Part shown: piece after piece, positions 52,968 to 61,449 of the stretch | Position numbering within the stretch: position 1 is the first letter of the stretch | Layout: each line of letters starts with the position of its first letter | Origin: Streptomyces sp. CHD11 | GTDB lineage: Bacteria; Actinomycetota; Actinomycetes; Streptomycetales; Streptomycetaceae | Assembly (NCBI RefSeq): GCF_018638295.1 | Contig: NZ_JABTTS010000029.1 | Coordinates: 191,427 to 255,426, forward strand | Reading direction: 5' to 3' | DNA: 64,000 nucleotides | Position numbers and translations under genes: made by a program | The notes under the pieces: model-generated | Told to the model about the DNA's origin: nothing | What the model saw: only the letters and a program-made list of their open reading frames with translations | Databases searched by the model: none

Positions 52968-52992
52968 GAGCCGACCGGACGGTAGGAGCCGA
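52957..52992 (+). repeat. 18-bp tandem duplication at whiB-like stop
   Basis: Two perfect 18-bp copies (52957-52974 and 52975-52992), the first containing the TAG stop of the WhiB-like gene. It looks like a recent slippage duplication. Read-through of the first stop would meet the same sequence again. Confidence 0.95.
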
Positions 52993-53111
52993 TCGCACCG
53001 GGTCGCGACCGGCCGCTGCCCCTGCCGCCCGCCTCACCGCCCCCACGGCGCTACGTCGTCGACGTGAAGGCGGTGGAGGGCAGGTCGGCGGTGCGCGACA
53101 GGACGCAGTCC

Positions 53112-54086
53112 TCAGCCGGCGGCCCGGGCCGCCATCCGGGCCTTGCGGGCCGCCAGCTTCTCGTCGAACTTCGAGGCCTCCGCGTCCAGGCCGCCCATGA
53201 ACAGACCCAGTTCCTCCTGGGCCTTGACGCCCTCGGGGCCCAGTCCGTCGATCTCCATGACCTTCAGGAAGCGCAGCACCGGCTGCAGCACGTCGTCGTG
53301 GTGGATACGCATGTTGTACACCTCGCCGATGGCCATCTGCGCGGCCGCCCGCTCGAACCCGGGGATCCCGTGGCCGGGCATCCGGAAGTTCACCACGACG
53401 TCGCGCACCGCCTGCATCGTGAGGTCCGGGGTGAGCTCGAACGCCGCCTTCAGCAGGTTGCGGTAGAAGACCATGTGCAGGTTCTCGTCGGTCGCGATGC
53501 GGGCCAGCATGCGGTCGCAGACCGGGTCACCCGACTGGTGGCCGGTGTTGCGGTGCGAGATCCGGGTGGCCAGCTCCTGGAAGGCGACATAGGCGATCGA
53601 GTGGAGCATCGAGTGCCGGTTGTCCGACTCGAAGCCCTCGCTCATGTGCGACATGCGGAACTGCTCCAGCTTGTCCGGGTCCACCGCCCGTGAGGCGAGC
53701 AGGTAGTCCCGCATCACGATGCCGTGCCGGCCCTCCTCGGCCGTCCAGCGGTGCACCCAGGTGCCCCAGGCGCCCTCCCGGCCGAACATCGTGGCGATCT
53801 CGTGGTGGTAGCTGGGGAGATTGTCCTCGGTCAGCAGATTGACGACCAGGGCGACCTTGCCGACTTCGGTGACCTTGGACTGCTCCTTGTCCCACGCCTC
53901 GCCGTCCTCGAAGAAGCCCGGGAAGTTGCGGCCGTCGCTCCACGGCACGTACTCGTGCGGCATCCAGTCCTTGGTGACCTTCAGATGCCGGTTGAGCTCC
54001 TTCTCGACCACTTCCTCCAGTGCGTACAACAGCCGGGCGTCGGTCCAGACCGAGGGGCTGCCCAGGTGGGGAGAAGTGAGCGACAC
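53112..54086 (-). CDS. Acyl-ACP desaturase
   Basis: A 324-aa soluble di-iron desaturase (FabA2/DesA type). Iron-ligand motifs are EEVVEKELNRH, EEGRHG (EExxH) and DENLHM (DENxH, about residue 185). It inserts a double bond into acyl chains on ACP. Start: GTG at 54086 with CTGGAG upstream. The upstream DNA has repeated CGTAGG/TACGTA units that may be a regulator site. The enzyme should change membrane fatty-acid unsaturation. Confidence 0.92.
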   Translation of the reverse strand: MSLTSPHLGSPSVWTDARLLYALEEVVEKELNRHLKVTKDWMPHEYVPWSDGRNFPGFFEDGEAWDKEQSKVTEVGKVALVVNLLTEDNLPSYHHEIATMFGREGAWGTWVHRWTAEEGRHGIVMRDYLLASRAVDPDKLEQFRMSHMSEGFESDNRHSMLHSIAYVAFQELATRISHRNTGHQSGDPVCDRMLARIATDENLHMVFYRNLLKAAFELTPDLTMQAVRDVVVNFRMPGHGIPGFERAAAQMAIGEVYNMRIHHDDVLQPVLRFLKVMEIDGLGPEGVKAQEELGLFMGGLDAEASKFDEKLAARKARMAARAAG

Positions 54087-54140
54087 GGGTGACTCCAGGG
54101 GGACGGTGACGGGGAGCGGTCCGGCGAGCGGTGCCGGGAA

Positions 54141-54190
54141 CCTACGGCATCGTAGGCTACGTATCCGTAGGTTACGTATCCGTAGGTTAA
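54141..54190. promoter_or_regulatory. Iterated CGTAGG/TACGTA motif upstream of desaturase
   Basis: About 50 bp with four CGTAGG (or inverted CCTACG) units and two TACGTA cores at a 15-bp period (GTAGGTTACGTATCC). GGTTACGTATCC is a near-palindrome. It lies 55-105 bp upstream of the desaturase start and could be a multi-site operator for a TetR-like fatty-acid regulator, with no regulator gene adjacent. Confidence 0.5.
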
Positions 54191-54298
54191 GATTGCCGTA
54201 AAGACTGCTGATCAGCGGGGTCCATACGGGTGGACGAGGCGCCGCCGGATGCTCCGGAGCCGCAGGTCGTCGCGCCGTACGGGTGACATGGTGGCCGG

Positions 54299-55075
54299 TC
54301 AGGCATACAGGTCCCGCAGTCGCACCGAGAGGCACGTCACACAGCCCTCGAGCTTCTCGAACTCGCCGATGTCCACCAGCACGGGCTCGTATCCGAGGTC
54401 CGTGAACAGCTCCGCCGTCTTCGGCGCGCTCGCCGCCATCAGCAGCCTGTCCCCGCCGAGCAGCACCACATGCGCCCCCGACTCCTCCGGCACCGGGAGG
54501 AACCGCGGGAAGAGCGACGGCGCGTCCATGTTCGGGATGTGCCCGATCACCGTACCGTCCGGCAGCGCCGTGACCGCCGACTTCAGATGCAGCACCTTGG
54601 CCACCGGGACGGCGACCACCCGTGCCCCCAGCGGCTCGAACGCGGCCCGCACCTGCCGGACCCCGACCGCGTTGGTGCGCCCGCCGCGGCCCACGTACAC
54701 CGTGTCACCGATCTTCAGCACATCGCCGCCGTCCAGCGTGCCCGGCTCCCAGATCCAGTTCACCGAGCAGCCCAGCGACGCGACGGCCTCCTCGACCCCC
54801 AGTGTCTCCGCGCGCCGGGACTCGGCACCGGAGCGGGCGATCAGCGCCACGTTCCGGTACATCACCACCGTGTCCTCAACGAACACGGAGTCCGGGCAGT
54901 CGTCGGCCGGATCCACCTCGACCGTCTCCCAGCCGTGGGCGCGCAGCGTCTCCGTGTACGCCTCCCACTGCTCCACCGCGCGGCCGACGTCGACGCCGTC
55001 CCGTTCGATGTGCGTCACCAGCCCTTCGGCCAGACGGGGAGAGGGGCGGCGGACGAGGGCTTTCCTGCTGGGCAC
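54299..55075 (-). CDS. ddaH: Dimethylargininase (N,N-dimethylarginine dimethylaminohydrolase)
   Basis: A 258-aa amidinotransferase-fold enzyme. Motifs include EVDPADDCPDSVFVEDTVV, LDGGDVL, GHIPNMDA with the catalytic His region, and the C-terminal active-site Cys in EGCVTCLSVRLR (about residues 245-248). It hydrolyses methylated arginine to citrulline and dimethylamine; plain arginine deiminase-like use cannot be excluded. Same strand as the ABC-F gene upstream, with a 181-bp gap. Confidence 0.88.
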   Translation of the reverse strand: MPSRKALVRRPSPRLAEGLVTHIERDGVDVGRAVEQWEAYTETLRAHGWETVEVDPADDCPDSVFVEDTVVMYRNVALIARSGAESRRAETLGVEEAVASLGCSVNWIWEPGTLDGGDVLKIGDTVYVGRGGRTNAVGVRQVRAAFEPLGARVVAVPVAKVLHLKSAVTALPDGTVIGHIPNMDAPSLFPRFLPVPEESGAHVVLLGGDRLLMAASAPKTAELFTDLGYEPVLVDIGEFEKLEGCVTCLSVRLRDLYA

Positions 55076-55256
55076 GGGTGCGCCTTTCGGACGGGACGGG
55101 CAGGGCTCGGCCGGGCCCGCGGGGTCCGTGGCACGGCCGGCCTCCCACGGTCGTCGGCGCAGCCATCATGCAGGGAGGATCCGGACGGGACCACCCCCGC
55201 CGGTGATGAGATGTACCACCGGTAACGGTGGCGCCGCCCGGCCCGCCCCGCCTCCC

Positions 55257-56885
55257 TCAGCTCTCCCGCAGCCCCAGGGCTTCCGCCGTGACCTCCTTCA
55301 GCCCTCCCTCCTCCATCAGCAGCCACCGGGTGATGCCGAGGGACTCCAGGAACGGCAGATCGTGACTGGCCACGATCAGCGCCCCCTCGTACGACTCCAG
55401 GGCCGTGGTCAGCTGCCGGACGCTCGCCGTGTCGAGGTTGTTCGTCGGCTCGTCCAGCATCAGCAGCTGCGGCGCGGGCTCCGCCAGCATCAGCGCGGCC
55501 AGCGCCGCCCGGAACCGCTCGCCGCCGGAGAGCGTTTGCGCCTTCTGGTCGGCGCGGGCGCCCCGGAACAGGAACCGGGCGAGCCGGGCCCGGACCCGGT
55601 TGTTGGTGGCGCCCGGGGCGAACCGGGCCACGTTCTCGGCGACCGTCAGTTCCGCCTCCAGCACATCGAGCCGCTGGGGCAGGAACCGCAGCGGCACATG
55701 GGCCCGCGCCTCGCCGGAGACCGGCTCCAGCTCCCCGGCGACCGTGCGCAGCAGCGTCGTCTTGCCCGCGCCGTTGCGACCGACCAGCGCAACCCGCTCC
55801 GCGCCGCGCAGATCGAGGCCGCCGTTCACCCGGGCGCCGTACGCCAGTGACAGGTCCCGCACGGTGAGCACGTCGCGGCCCGGCGGTACGGCCGTGTACG
55901 GCAGGTCGACGCGGATCTCGTCGTCGTCCCGTACGGCCTCCACCGCGCCGTCGAGGCGCTCCCTGGCCTCGGCGACCTTCTCCTCGTGCATGATGCGGTG
56001 CTTGCCCGCGGACTCCTGCGCCGCGCGTTTGCGCGCCCCCATGACGATCTTCGGTTCGCGTTTCTGGTCCCACATCTTCTGGCCGTACCGCTTCCGGCGG
56101 GCCAACTTCATCTGTGCGTCGACGAGTTCACGCTTCTGCTTGCGGAAGTCCGCCTCGGCCGCGCGCACCATGCGCTCGGCGGCCTCCTGTTCGACGGCCA
56201 GGGCCTCCTCGTAGGCCGAGTAGTTGCCGCCGTACCAGGTGACCTCTCCGCAGCGCAGGTCGGCGATCTGGTCGACCAGTTCCAGCAGTTCACGGTCGTG
56301 GCTCACCACGATCATGACGCCCGGCCGGCTCGCGACGGCCGTGTACAGCCGCTTGCGGGCGTACAGGTCGAGGTTGTTGGTGGGCTCGTCCAGCAGCAGC
56401 ACGTCCGGGCGCCGCAGCAGCAGTGACGCCAGGCGCAGCAGTACGGACTCGCCGCCCGACACCTCGCCGACCGTGCGGTCGAGGCCGATGTGTCCGAGTC
56501 CGAGCTCGCCGAGCGTGGCCAGGGCGCGCTCCTCGACGTCCCAGTCGTCGCCGACGGTCCCGAAGTGCTCCTCGGCCACGTCACCCGACTCGATGGCGTG
56601 CAGCGCGGCACGCCGGGCGGCGATACCGAGCGCCTCGTCGACCCGCAGCGCGGTGTCGAGCGTCACGTTCTGCGGCAGGTACCCCACCTCCCCGGCGACC
56701 CGGACGGTGCCGTCGGCCGGGGCGAGCTCACCGGCGAGCAGCTTCAGCAGGGTGGACTTGCCCGACCCGTTGACTCCGACGAGCCCGGTACGTCCGGGGC
56801 CGAAGGCGACATCGAGGCCTTCGAAGACGGCGGTGCCGTCGGGCCAGGTGAAGGCGAGGGAGGTACAGGTGAGGGAAGGTGACAC
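55257..56885 (-). CDS. ABC-F ATPase (antibiotic-resistance ribosome-protection type)
   Basis: A 542-aa protein with two nucleotide-binding domains and no membrane segment. First Walker A GVNGSGKST (about 39), signature VSGGE, Walker B LLLDEPTNNLD; a charged interdomain linker with QKREPKIVMGARKR; second Walker A GRNGAGKTT (about 362), LSGGERFR and MLDEPTNNLD. ABC-F proteins enter the ribosomal E site and displace antibiotics or help stalled ribosomes. It starts with GTG at 56885, GGAGG upstream. The leader has a strong promoter and a probable attenuator with a Arg-Leu-Arg short ORF, pointing to drug-induced expression. Confidence 0.92.
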   Translation of the reverse strand: MSPSLTCTSLAFTWPDGTAVFEGLDVAFGPGRTGLVGVNGSGKSTLLKLLAGELAPADGTVRVAGEVGYLPQNVTLDTALRVDEALGIAARRAALHAIESGDVAEEHFGTVGDDWDVEERALATLGELGLGHIGLDRTVGEVSGGESVLLRLASLLLRRPDVLLLDEPTNNLDLYARKRLYTAVASRPGVMIVVSHDRELLELVDQIADLRCGEVTWYGGNYSAYEEALAVEQEAAERMVRAAEADFRKQKRELVDAQMKLARRKRYGQKMWDQKREPKIVMGARKRAAQESAGKHRIMHEEKVAEARERLDGAVEAVRDDDEIRVDLPYTAVPPGRDVLTVRDLSLAYGARVNGGLDLRGAERVALVGRNGAGKTTLLRTVAGELEPVSGEARAHVPLRFLPQRLDVLEAELTVAENVARFAPGATNNRVRARLARFLFRGARADQKAQTLSGGERFRAALAALMLAEPAPQLLMLDEPTNNLDTASVRQLTTALESYEGALIVASHDLPFLESLGITRWLLMEEGGLKEVTAEALGLRES

Positions 56886-56931
56886 AAGGGCCTCCGCGGT
56901 TGCTCGGGGCGATCAGGGGCAAACGCGTATC

Positions 56932-57073
56932 GAGACACCGCGGGACGACGGCCGGCAGCCGGGAGGGAGACCGTGGGAACGGAGAAGGTCCTGTTCCGAA
57001 GGGACCGCAAGGACGGCTCGCACGCCGAGGTCGCACGCTGCGCACACACCCGACCGGTGTGACGCGGTGTCTC
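56932..57073 (-). promoter_or_regulatory. Attenuator-like inverted repeat in ABC-F leader
   Basis: GAGACACCGCG (minus strand 57073-57063) starts at the end of the leader ORF and is exactly complementary to CGCGGTGTCTC at 56942-56932, about 50 nt before the ABC-F start. A separate local hairpin, CACACC-5-GGTGTG (57045-57061), sits between. A ribosome paused on the leader would cover the first arm and change which structure forms. Confidence 0.6.
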
Positions 57074-57104
57074 AGAACCTCAGACGAGCAACGTCCTTCT
57101 CCAT
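57072..57104 (-). CDS. Leader peptide of ABC-F gene (10 aa, MEKDVARLRF)
   Basis: A 10-codon ORF with ATG at 57104 and TGA at 57074-57072, about 20 nt after the predicted start site and 186 nt before the ABC-F start. It encodes MEKDVARLRF. The Arg-Leu-Arg is the +X+ motif known to stall ribosomes bound to macrolides or ketolides (for example in ErmD-type leaders). No strong ribosome site precedes it (GGAACGG is distant). A regulatory ORF is likely but untested. Confidence 0.6.
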   Translation of the reverse strand: MEKDVARLRF

Positions 57105-57128
57105 TCGACGGCAACAGAACCGTTCCAG

Positions 57129-57157
57129 ACGGTACGAGCGGCCCCACCGGCTGTCAA
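57129..57157 (-). promoter_or_regulatory. Consensus vegetative promoter of ABC-F gene
   Basis: On the minus strand -35 TTGACA (57152-57157, perfect), a 17-bp spacer and -10 TACCGT (57129-57134). Transcription should start near 57122, giving a leader of about 237 nt, long for Streptomyces and typical of antibiotic-induced ABC-F genes. Confidence 0.75.
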
Positions 57158-57199
57158 CGCAATTACGGCTCACGACGTCCCCGCCCCGAGGAGGCCCCC

Positions 57200-57856
57200 G
57201 TGCTCAACGGCCCGCTCTCACCGCCGGCCCGTCTCTGTCTGCTCTGCTGGGACACCGACCCGGGACGGCTCGCCCCGCTGGTGCGGGCCGGTGCCCTCGC
57301 CGAGCTCGCCCGGCGCGGTCTGCTGACCGACGACGACGGCATCGTCACCCCGCTCGACCTGGACTCCAGGACCGGGGACCCGGTGATGGACGGTCTGCTG
57401 GAGCTGGTCAGCGAGTCCTTCCCGCACCACTGGCGCTCCTGGGTGACGCTGCACGCGAGGCACACCCTGGACGCGGTCCGTGAGCAGCTGGTGGCCGAGG
57501 GCGTCCTGCGCGCCGAGAAACACCGGGTGCTCGGGGTGTTCCCGTCCGTGGACCACGTGCTGGCCGACACCGCCCGCGCGGACGCCCTGCGCCGGGAGGC
57601 ACGCTCGGTCCTGGGCGGGTCCGTACCGGCCGAGAGCGTGTCCGGGCAGACCGCGTCCCTCCTCGCCCTGGCCACCGCGGCGGGCCTGCCGCCGGAGCCG
57701 GGCGGCCCCGTCGGCGACCGCCGTGCCGAGGCCCTGACCCGCCGCGCGGAAGCGTCCGCTCCCGGGTTCGGCGCCATCCTGCGCCAACTGCGCGAGGGAC
57801 TCGCCGACGCGTCGCCGGCGCCCTCGCCGGCGCCCTCGCCGACCAGGGGCCGATGA
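57200..57856 (+). CDS. GPP34/GOLPH3-like protein
   Basis: A 218-aa protein of the GPP34 family, opening with LSPPARLCLLCWD and helical throughout (LVRAGALAELARRGLL near residue 27; RTGDPVMDGLLELV near 55). Actinobacterial members are frequent but uncharacterised; the eukaryotic relative binds phosphoinositide lipids. Start: GTG at 57200 with GAGGAGG upstream. The C-terminus has a PSPAPSPAPSP repeat. Divergent from the ABC-F gene. Confidence 0.85.
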   Translation: MLNGPLSPPARLCLLCWDTDPGRLAPLVRAGALAELARRGLLTDDDGIVTPLDLDSRTGDPVMDGLLELVSESFPHHWRSWVTLHARHTLDAVREQLVAEGVLRAEKHRVLGVFPSVDHVLADTARADALRREARSVLGGSVPAESVSGQTASLLALATAAGLPPEPGGPVGDRRAEALTRRAEASAPGFGAILRQLREGLADASPAPSPAPSPTRGR

Positions 57857-57980
57857 CCGCGCCGCGAGGCCCCGCGTCCCCGGGACCGCCGACCGGGGGA
57901 CGCTGAAGGAGGTCGCCGGTGGGAAGCGCGCACCGTGGGCGCACAGGGCGGCCCCGACGCGCCGCCTGCCGGTGAAACCG

Positions 57981-57998
57981 GCCGCCCCGGGGCGGCCC
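57981..57998. terminator. Bidirectional terminator palindrome
   Basis: GGCCGCCCC followed by GGGGCGGCC is a perfect 18-bp palindrome in the 302-bp gap between the converging GPP34 and ssgD genes. The rest of this gap shows no gene. Confidence 0.6.
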
Positions 57999-58158
57999 CC
58001 GGCAGTGTCGGTTCCGGCATCGCCTCGGCCGTGCGCCCGCCGGTCCACCGTGCCGCGCGGGAGCTGCCCGGCACCGGGACGTACGACGCGCGGACCGACG
58101 GCCCCCCGTAAGGAACGCTCAACACCCCGATGAGCGGAAGCCGTTGGCGCCTCGCTCG

Positions 58159-58572
58159 TCAGGCGTCGCGGATCAGCTCCGCGAGATCGTGGTCGAGGTC
58201 GAGCCGGAGGTGCTCCAGACCGGTCGGCACCAGTTCGTCCGTGGCGTCCAGGAACCGGCGGATCTCGCCCGAGCGGACATGCACCACGGCGGTCCCCTCG
58301 GGGGCGTGGAACTCCATGACGGTGCGGTCGTAGCCGTACGGACGGATCCGCACGTCACCGTGGCCCTCGGGCTCCTGCAGGCCCGCCGCGAGGAGCTCAC
58401 GCGCGAAGGTCCAGCAGACCTCGACGCCCTCCAGGGTGGCGGGCGCGGGGAAGGTCATGCGGACGGCGAACGGGTCGTCGCGGTCGTAGTGCAAGGTGGC
58501 GGGGATGTTGGGCATCCGCGGCGCGGCGGCGACCAGACGGGCCTCTACGGGCTGCTCTATGACGGTGGACAA
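58159..58572 (-). CDS. ssgD: SsgA-like sporulation protein
   Basis: A 137-aa protein of the SsgA family, found only in morphologically complex actinomycetes, that localises septum and wall-growth machinery. The family core is visible: DDPFAVRMTF, VCWTFARELL, GYDRTVMEFH and HVRSGEIRRFLD. It uses a TTG start at 58572, with GAGGGAGCAAGG ahead. Its place between the ABC-F gene and endonuclease V matches SsgD in S. coelicolor (from memory). The 401-bp spacer to the next gene has no other gene that I can support. Confidence 0.9.
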   Translation of the reverse strand: MSTVIEQPVEARLVAAAPRMPNIPATLHYDRDDPFAVRMTFPAPATLEGVEVCWTFARELLAAGLQEPEGHGDVRIRPYGYDRTVMEFHAPEGTAVVHVRSGEIRRFLDATDELVPTGLEHLRLDLDHDLAELIRDA

Positions 58573-58885
58573 CGCCTTGCTCCCTCGTGACGGCTGGACG
58601 GGCTTCCGGGCGGATCGGGTCGTCTGCAGGAAGAGACGACGGAATCAGCCAATCCGTGCACACGAACTGCGAGTGACCTCTGTCACCGCGTTCATGCACC
58701 CGAGTGACACGGCTCTCCCGGCACTCCCCCGGGACGCCCGCTCCGGCGGAGGGCAGGCCCTCTGGACGGCGTCCCGGCAGGGGACCGGCGTCGCCCGCGA
58801 TGAGGAGCAGGGCGGCACGCACGGCACACCCGATCACGGCTGCCGGGCGGCGGGGGAGCGGGGACGGGTGGCCCGCCTGCAGCGG

Positions 58886-58915
58886 TGACCGTATGCGGAG
58901 TGACCGTACGCGGGG
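58886..58915 (+). repeat. 15-bp direct repeat upstream of small basic protein gene
   Basis: TGACCGTATGCGGAG (58886-58900) and TGACCGTACGCGGGG (58901-58915) are adjacent copies differing at two positions. A GGGTAC box (58935-58940), as in SigB-type -10 elements, follows 19 bp on, before the gene at 58974. The repeat may be a regulator site in that promoter. Confidence 0.5.
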
Positions 58916-58973
58916 CCCTGAACCCTGTCGGCGTGGGTACCCGTTCGCTGTACACGAGAGGAAGTGAGCGGAC

Positions 58974-59297
58974 ATGCCACGCGGTTCCAGCCCCAAGCGG
59001 GAGCGTCAGTACGAGCACATCAAGGACAGCGCCGAGGACCGGGGCGAGAGTACCGGGCGTGCCAAGGAGATCGCCGCGCGGACGGTGAACAAGGAGCGCG
59101 CGCGCTCCGGCGAGTCCAGGACGGCGAGCCGCACCTCGACGCAGGACATGTCGTCCGGCAAGCGCGGCGGTCAGCGGTCCGGCAAGGGCTCCCAGGGCCC
59201 CACCCGCGACCAGTTGTACGAGGAGGCCAGGAAGCGGAACGTCGAGGGCCGTTCGACCATGAACAAGAGCCAGCTCCAGCGGGCGCTGGGCAAGTGA
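58974..59297 (+). CDS. Small basic SAP/Rho-N-like protein
   Basis: A 107-aa very hydrophilic, Lys/Arg/Ser-rich protein. The first 70 residues are probably disordered (PRGSSPKRERQYEHIKDSAE). The last 35 form a SAP/Rho-N-like helical pair: TRDQLYEEARKRNVEGRSTM then NKSQLQRAL. Related proteins are sometimes called plasmid stabilisation proteins, without proof. A DNA- or RNA-binding stress protein is plausible. GAGAGGAAG precedes the ATG. Confidence 0.75.
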   Translation: MPRGSSPKRERQYEHIKDSAEDRGESTGRAKEIAARTVNKERARSGESRTASRTSTQDMSSGKRGGQRSGKGSQGPTRDQLYEEARKRNVEGRSTMNKSQLQRALGK

Positions 59298-59380
59298 GCG
59301 GCCGCCTGGGCGTGAAGGCGGCCGACCGCGGAACCCCCTGCGCGCGCAGGGGGTTCCGACGCCCGTAGGCTCGGGGCACC

Positions 59381-60205
59381 ATGACGCCCGTACCCACACC
59401 CGCCGGCTGGCCCGCGACCGAGGAAGAGGCCCGCGCGGTCCAGGACCGGCTCCGCGCGAGGGTGGTACTCGACGAACCGGGCCCGCCGCCCGGGTCGGGC
59501 CGCGTCACCGGAGTGGACGTGGCGTACGACGACGAGCGGGACCTCGTCGCCGCCGCGGCCGTCGTTCTGGACGCGGCGACCCTGGACGTGGTCGCCGAGG
59601 CCACGGCCGTCGGCCGGATCTCCTTCCCGTACGTCCCCGGACTCCTCGCCTTCCGCGAGATCCCGACCGTGATCGCCGCCCTAGCCGCCCTGCCGTGCCC
59701 GCCCGGCCCGGTGGTCTGCGACGGCTACGGCCTCGCCCACCCGCGCCGCTTCGGCCTGGCCAGCCACCTCGGGGTGCTCACCGGTCTTCCGACCATCGGT
59801 GTCGCCAAGAACCCCTTCACCTTCACCCACGCCGCACCCGGGACCACGCGCGGCAGCACGTCCCCGCTGCTTGCCGGGGCCGAGGAGGTCGGCCGCGCCC
59901 TGCGCACCAGGGACGCCGTCAAACCGGTCTTCGTCTCGGTGGGCCACCGGATGAGCCTGGACAACGCCTGCGCCCACACGCTCGCCCTGACTCCGGCCTA
60001 CCGCCTCCCCGAGACCACCCGCAGGGCGGACGCCCTGTGCCGCCGGGCCCTCGCGCGGGCAGCCGCCCGGTACCCACAGGCGCCCGGACGAGCCCATGGG
60101 GCTGGGCGGACGACAGGTTCCGAGGGGGCGGAGGCCGGACAGGTGCCGAGTCCGCGTACGGCTGTCCGGCCGCGGGCCCCGCATGATCCGAACGAGAGGC
60201 ACTGA
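59381..60205 (+). CDS. nfi: Endonuclease V
   Basis: A 274-aa nuclease that cuts DNA or RNA near deaminated adenine (inosine). Family blocks are clear: TGVDVAYDD (catalytic Asp), FPYVPGLLAFREIP, VVCDGYGLAHPRRFGLASH (second acidic site) and IGVAKNPF. The family is about 220-235 aa; here there is a C-terminal extension of some 45 residues, Gly/Pro/Arg-rich and probably disordered. Convergent with the next gene. Confidence 0.93.
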   Translation: MTPVPTPAGWPATEEEARAVQDRLRARVVLDEPGPPPGSGRVTGVDVAYDDERDLVAAAAVVLDAATLDVVAEATAVGRISFPYVPGLLAFREIPTVIAALAALPCPPGPVVCDGYGLAHPRRFGLASHLGVLTGLPTIGVAKNPFTFTHAAPGTTRGSTSPLLAGAEEVGRALRTRDAVKPVFVSVGHRMSLDNACAHTLALTPAYRLPETTRRADALCRRALARAAARYPQAPGRAHGAGRTTGSEGAEAGQVPSPRTAVRPRAPHDPNERH

Positions 60206-60270
60206 CCGGGCCGCCGCCCGGGATGATCCGCGCCTCGGCCCGACGACCGCTGCGGCCCGGCCCGGCGTGG

Positions 60271-61449
60271 TCAGCGGGTCGCGGCGACGCGGAAGCGGAT
60301 GCCCGCCGTCCGCAGGCGGTCGATCAGCGCGTCGCCCATCGCCACCGCCGTCGTGACCTGCCCCGCCGTCGGCGGGAGGTCGTCGAAGGCCAGGCAGAGG
60401 GCACTCTCGGCCAGCATCTTCGCCGTCTCGTCGTAGCCGGGGTCGCCGCCCGCCACCTCCGTGTACACCCGCTGTCCGCCGCCCTCGCCGACGAAGCGGA
60501 CGGTGAACCAGCTCCGGGCGCGCTTCTCGGGGCCCGGCCCGTCGCCGGGCTTGAGCCGGTCGGAGAGCCGGCGCCGCAGCGACGGGAACTGGGCCGCCGT
60601 GACCAGGGTGCCGACGGCCGCCACTCCGCCCAGCGCCACCGGGAGACGGCGCACGGCCGCGTAGTGCCGGTAGCGGAAGTCGGGGCCGTACCGGTCGAGC
60701 GCCTTCGCCGAACGGCGCACGATCTGTCCGTCGATGGTCGGCAGGGGCAGGGCCCAGGCGCCGACCTCCGGTGCGTAGCGGGGAGCGCCCAGCGGGGCCG
60801 ACGTCCGGCGGTCCACCAGCCGCGGTTCGTGGTACCGGCGTTCGCGGGCCGCCGCACGGAGCCGGCGGCTCCCGGCGAACTGGTTCAGCGCCGAGGCGAA
60901 GGTCCCGCCCGAGAAGGCCGCGTCGGTGGTGACGAAGCCGTCCACGGTCAGCGGCGTTCCCTCCGGCAGCTGTCGCACGGTGAAGTACGCGCCCAGGTCG
61001 TGCGGTACCGAGTCGAAGCCGCAGGCGTGCACCAGCCGCGCCCCGGTCTCCCGCGCGCGTGCGTCATGACGGACGTACATCAGGTCCACGAACTCGGGTT
61101 CACCCGTGACGTCGGCATAGTCCGTGCCGGCGTCCGCGCAGGCGGCGACGAGCTGCTCGCCGTACTCCGTGTACGGGCCCACGGTCGTGGCGACCACGCG
61201 CGCCTGCTCGGCGAGGTTGCGCAGGGAGGCCGGGTCGGACACGTCCGCCCGCAGCAGCCCGGTCCCGGTGCCGCCGGGCAGCCGTTCCCGCAGCCGTTCC
61301 AGCTTCTCGGTGCCGCGGCCGGCGATCGCCCAGCGCAGCCCGGCGGGTGCGTGGCGGGCGAGGTACTCCGCGGTGAGTGTCCCGACGAAGCCGGTCGCCC
61401 CGAAGAGCACGATGTCGTACGGACGGTCCGTCCTGGTCAGCCTGCTCAT
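60271..61449 (-). CDS. Saccharopine dehydrogenase-like / trans-acting enoyl reductase
   Basis: A 392-aa NAD(P)-dependent reductase-like protein. The N-terminal Rossmann motif is VLFGATGFVGTLTAEYLARH (about residues 14-33), followed by DYADVTGEPEFV and HACGFDSVPHDLG, the usual family blocks. Mycobacterial relatives act as trans-acting enoyl reductases for polyketide lipids. Start: ATG at 61449 with AAGGGG upstream. The substrate is unknown. Confidence 0.85.
   Translation of the reverse strand: MSRLTRTDRPYDIVLFGATGFVGTLTAEYLARHAPAGLRWAIAGRGTEKLERLRERLPGGTGTGLLRADVSDPASLRNLAEQARVVATTVGPYTEYGEQLVAACADAGTDYADVTGEPEFVDLMYVRHDARARETGARLVHACGFDSVPHDLGAYFTVRQLPEGTPLTVDGFVTTDAAFSGGTFASALNQFAGSRRLRAAARERRYHEPRLVDRRTSAPLGAPRYAPEVGAWALPLPTIDGQIVRRSAKALDRYGPDFRYRHYAAVRRLPVALGGVAAVGTLVTAAQFPSLRRRLSDRLKPGDGPGPEKRARSWFTVRFVGEGGGQRVYTEVAGGDPGYDETAKMLAESALCLAFDDLPPTAGQVTTAVAMGDALIDRLRTAGIRFRVAATR

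Noticed and set aside
58573..58973. Possible short genes in the spacer between ssgD and the small basic protein gene
   Set aside because: Frames on both strands are Arg/Pro/Gly-rich, without ribosome sites or known motifs.
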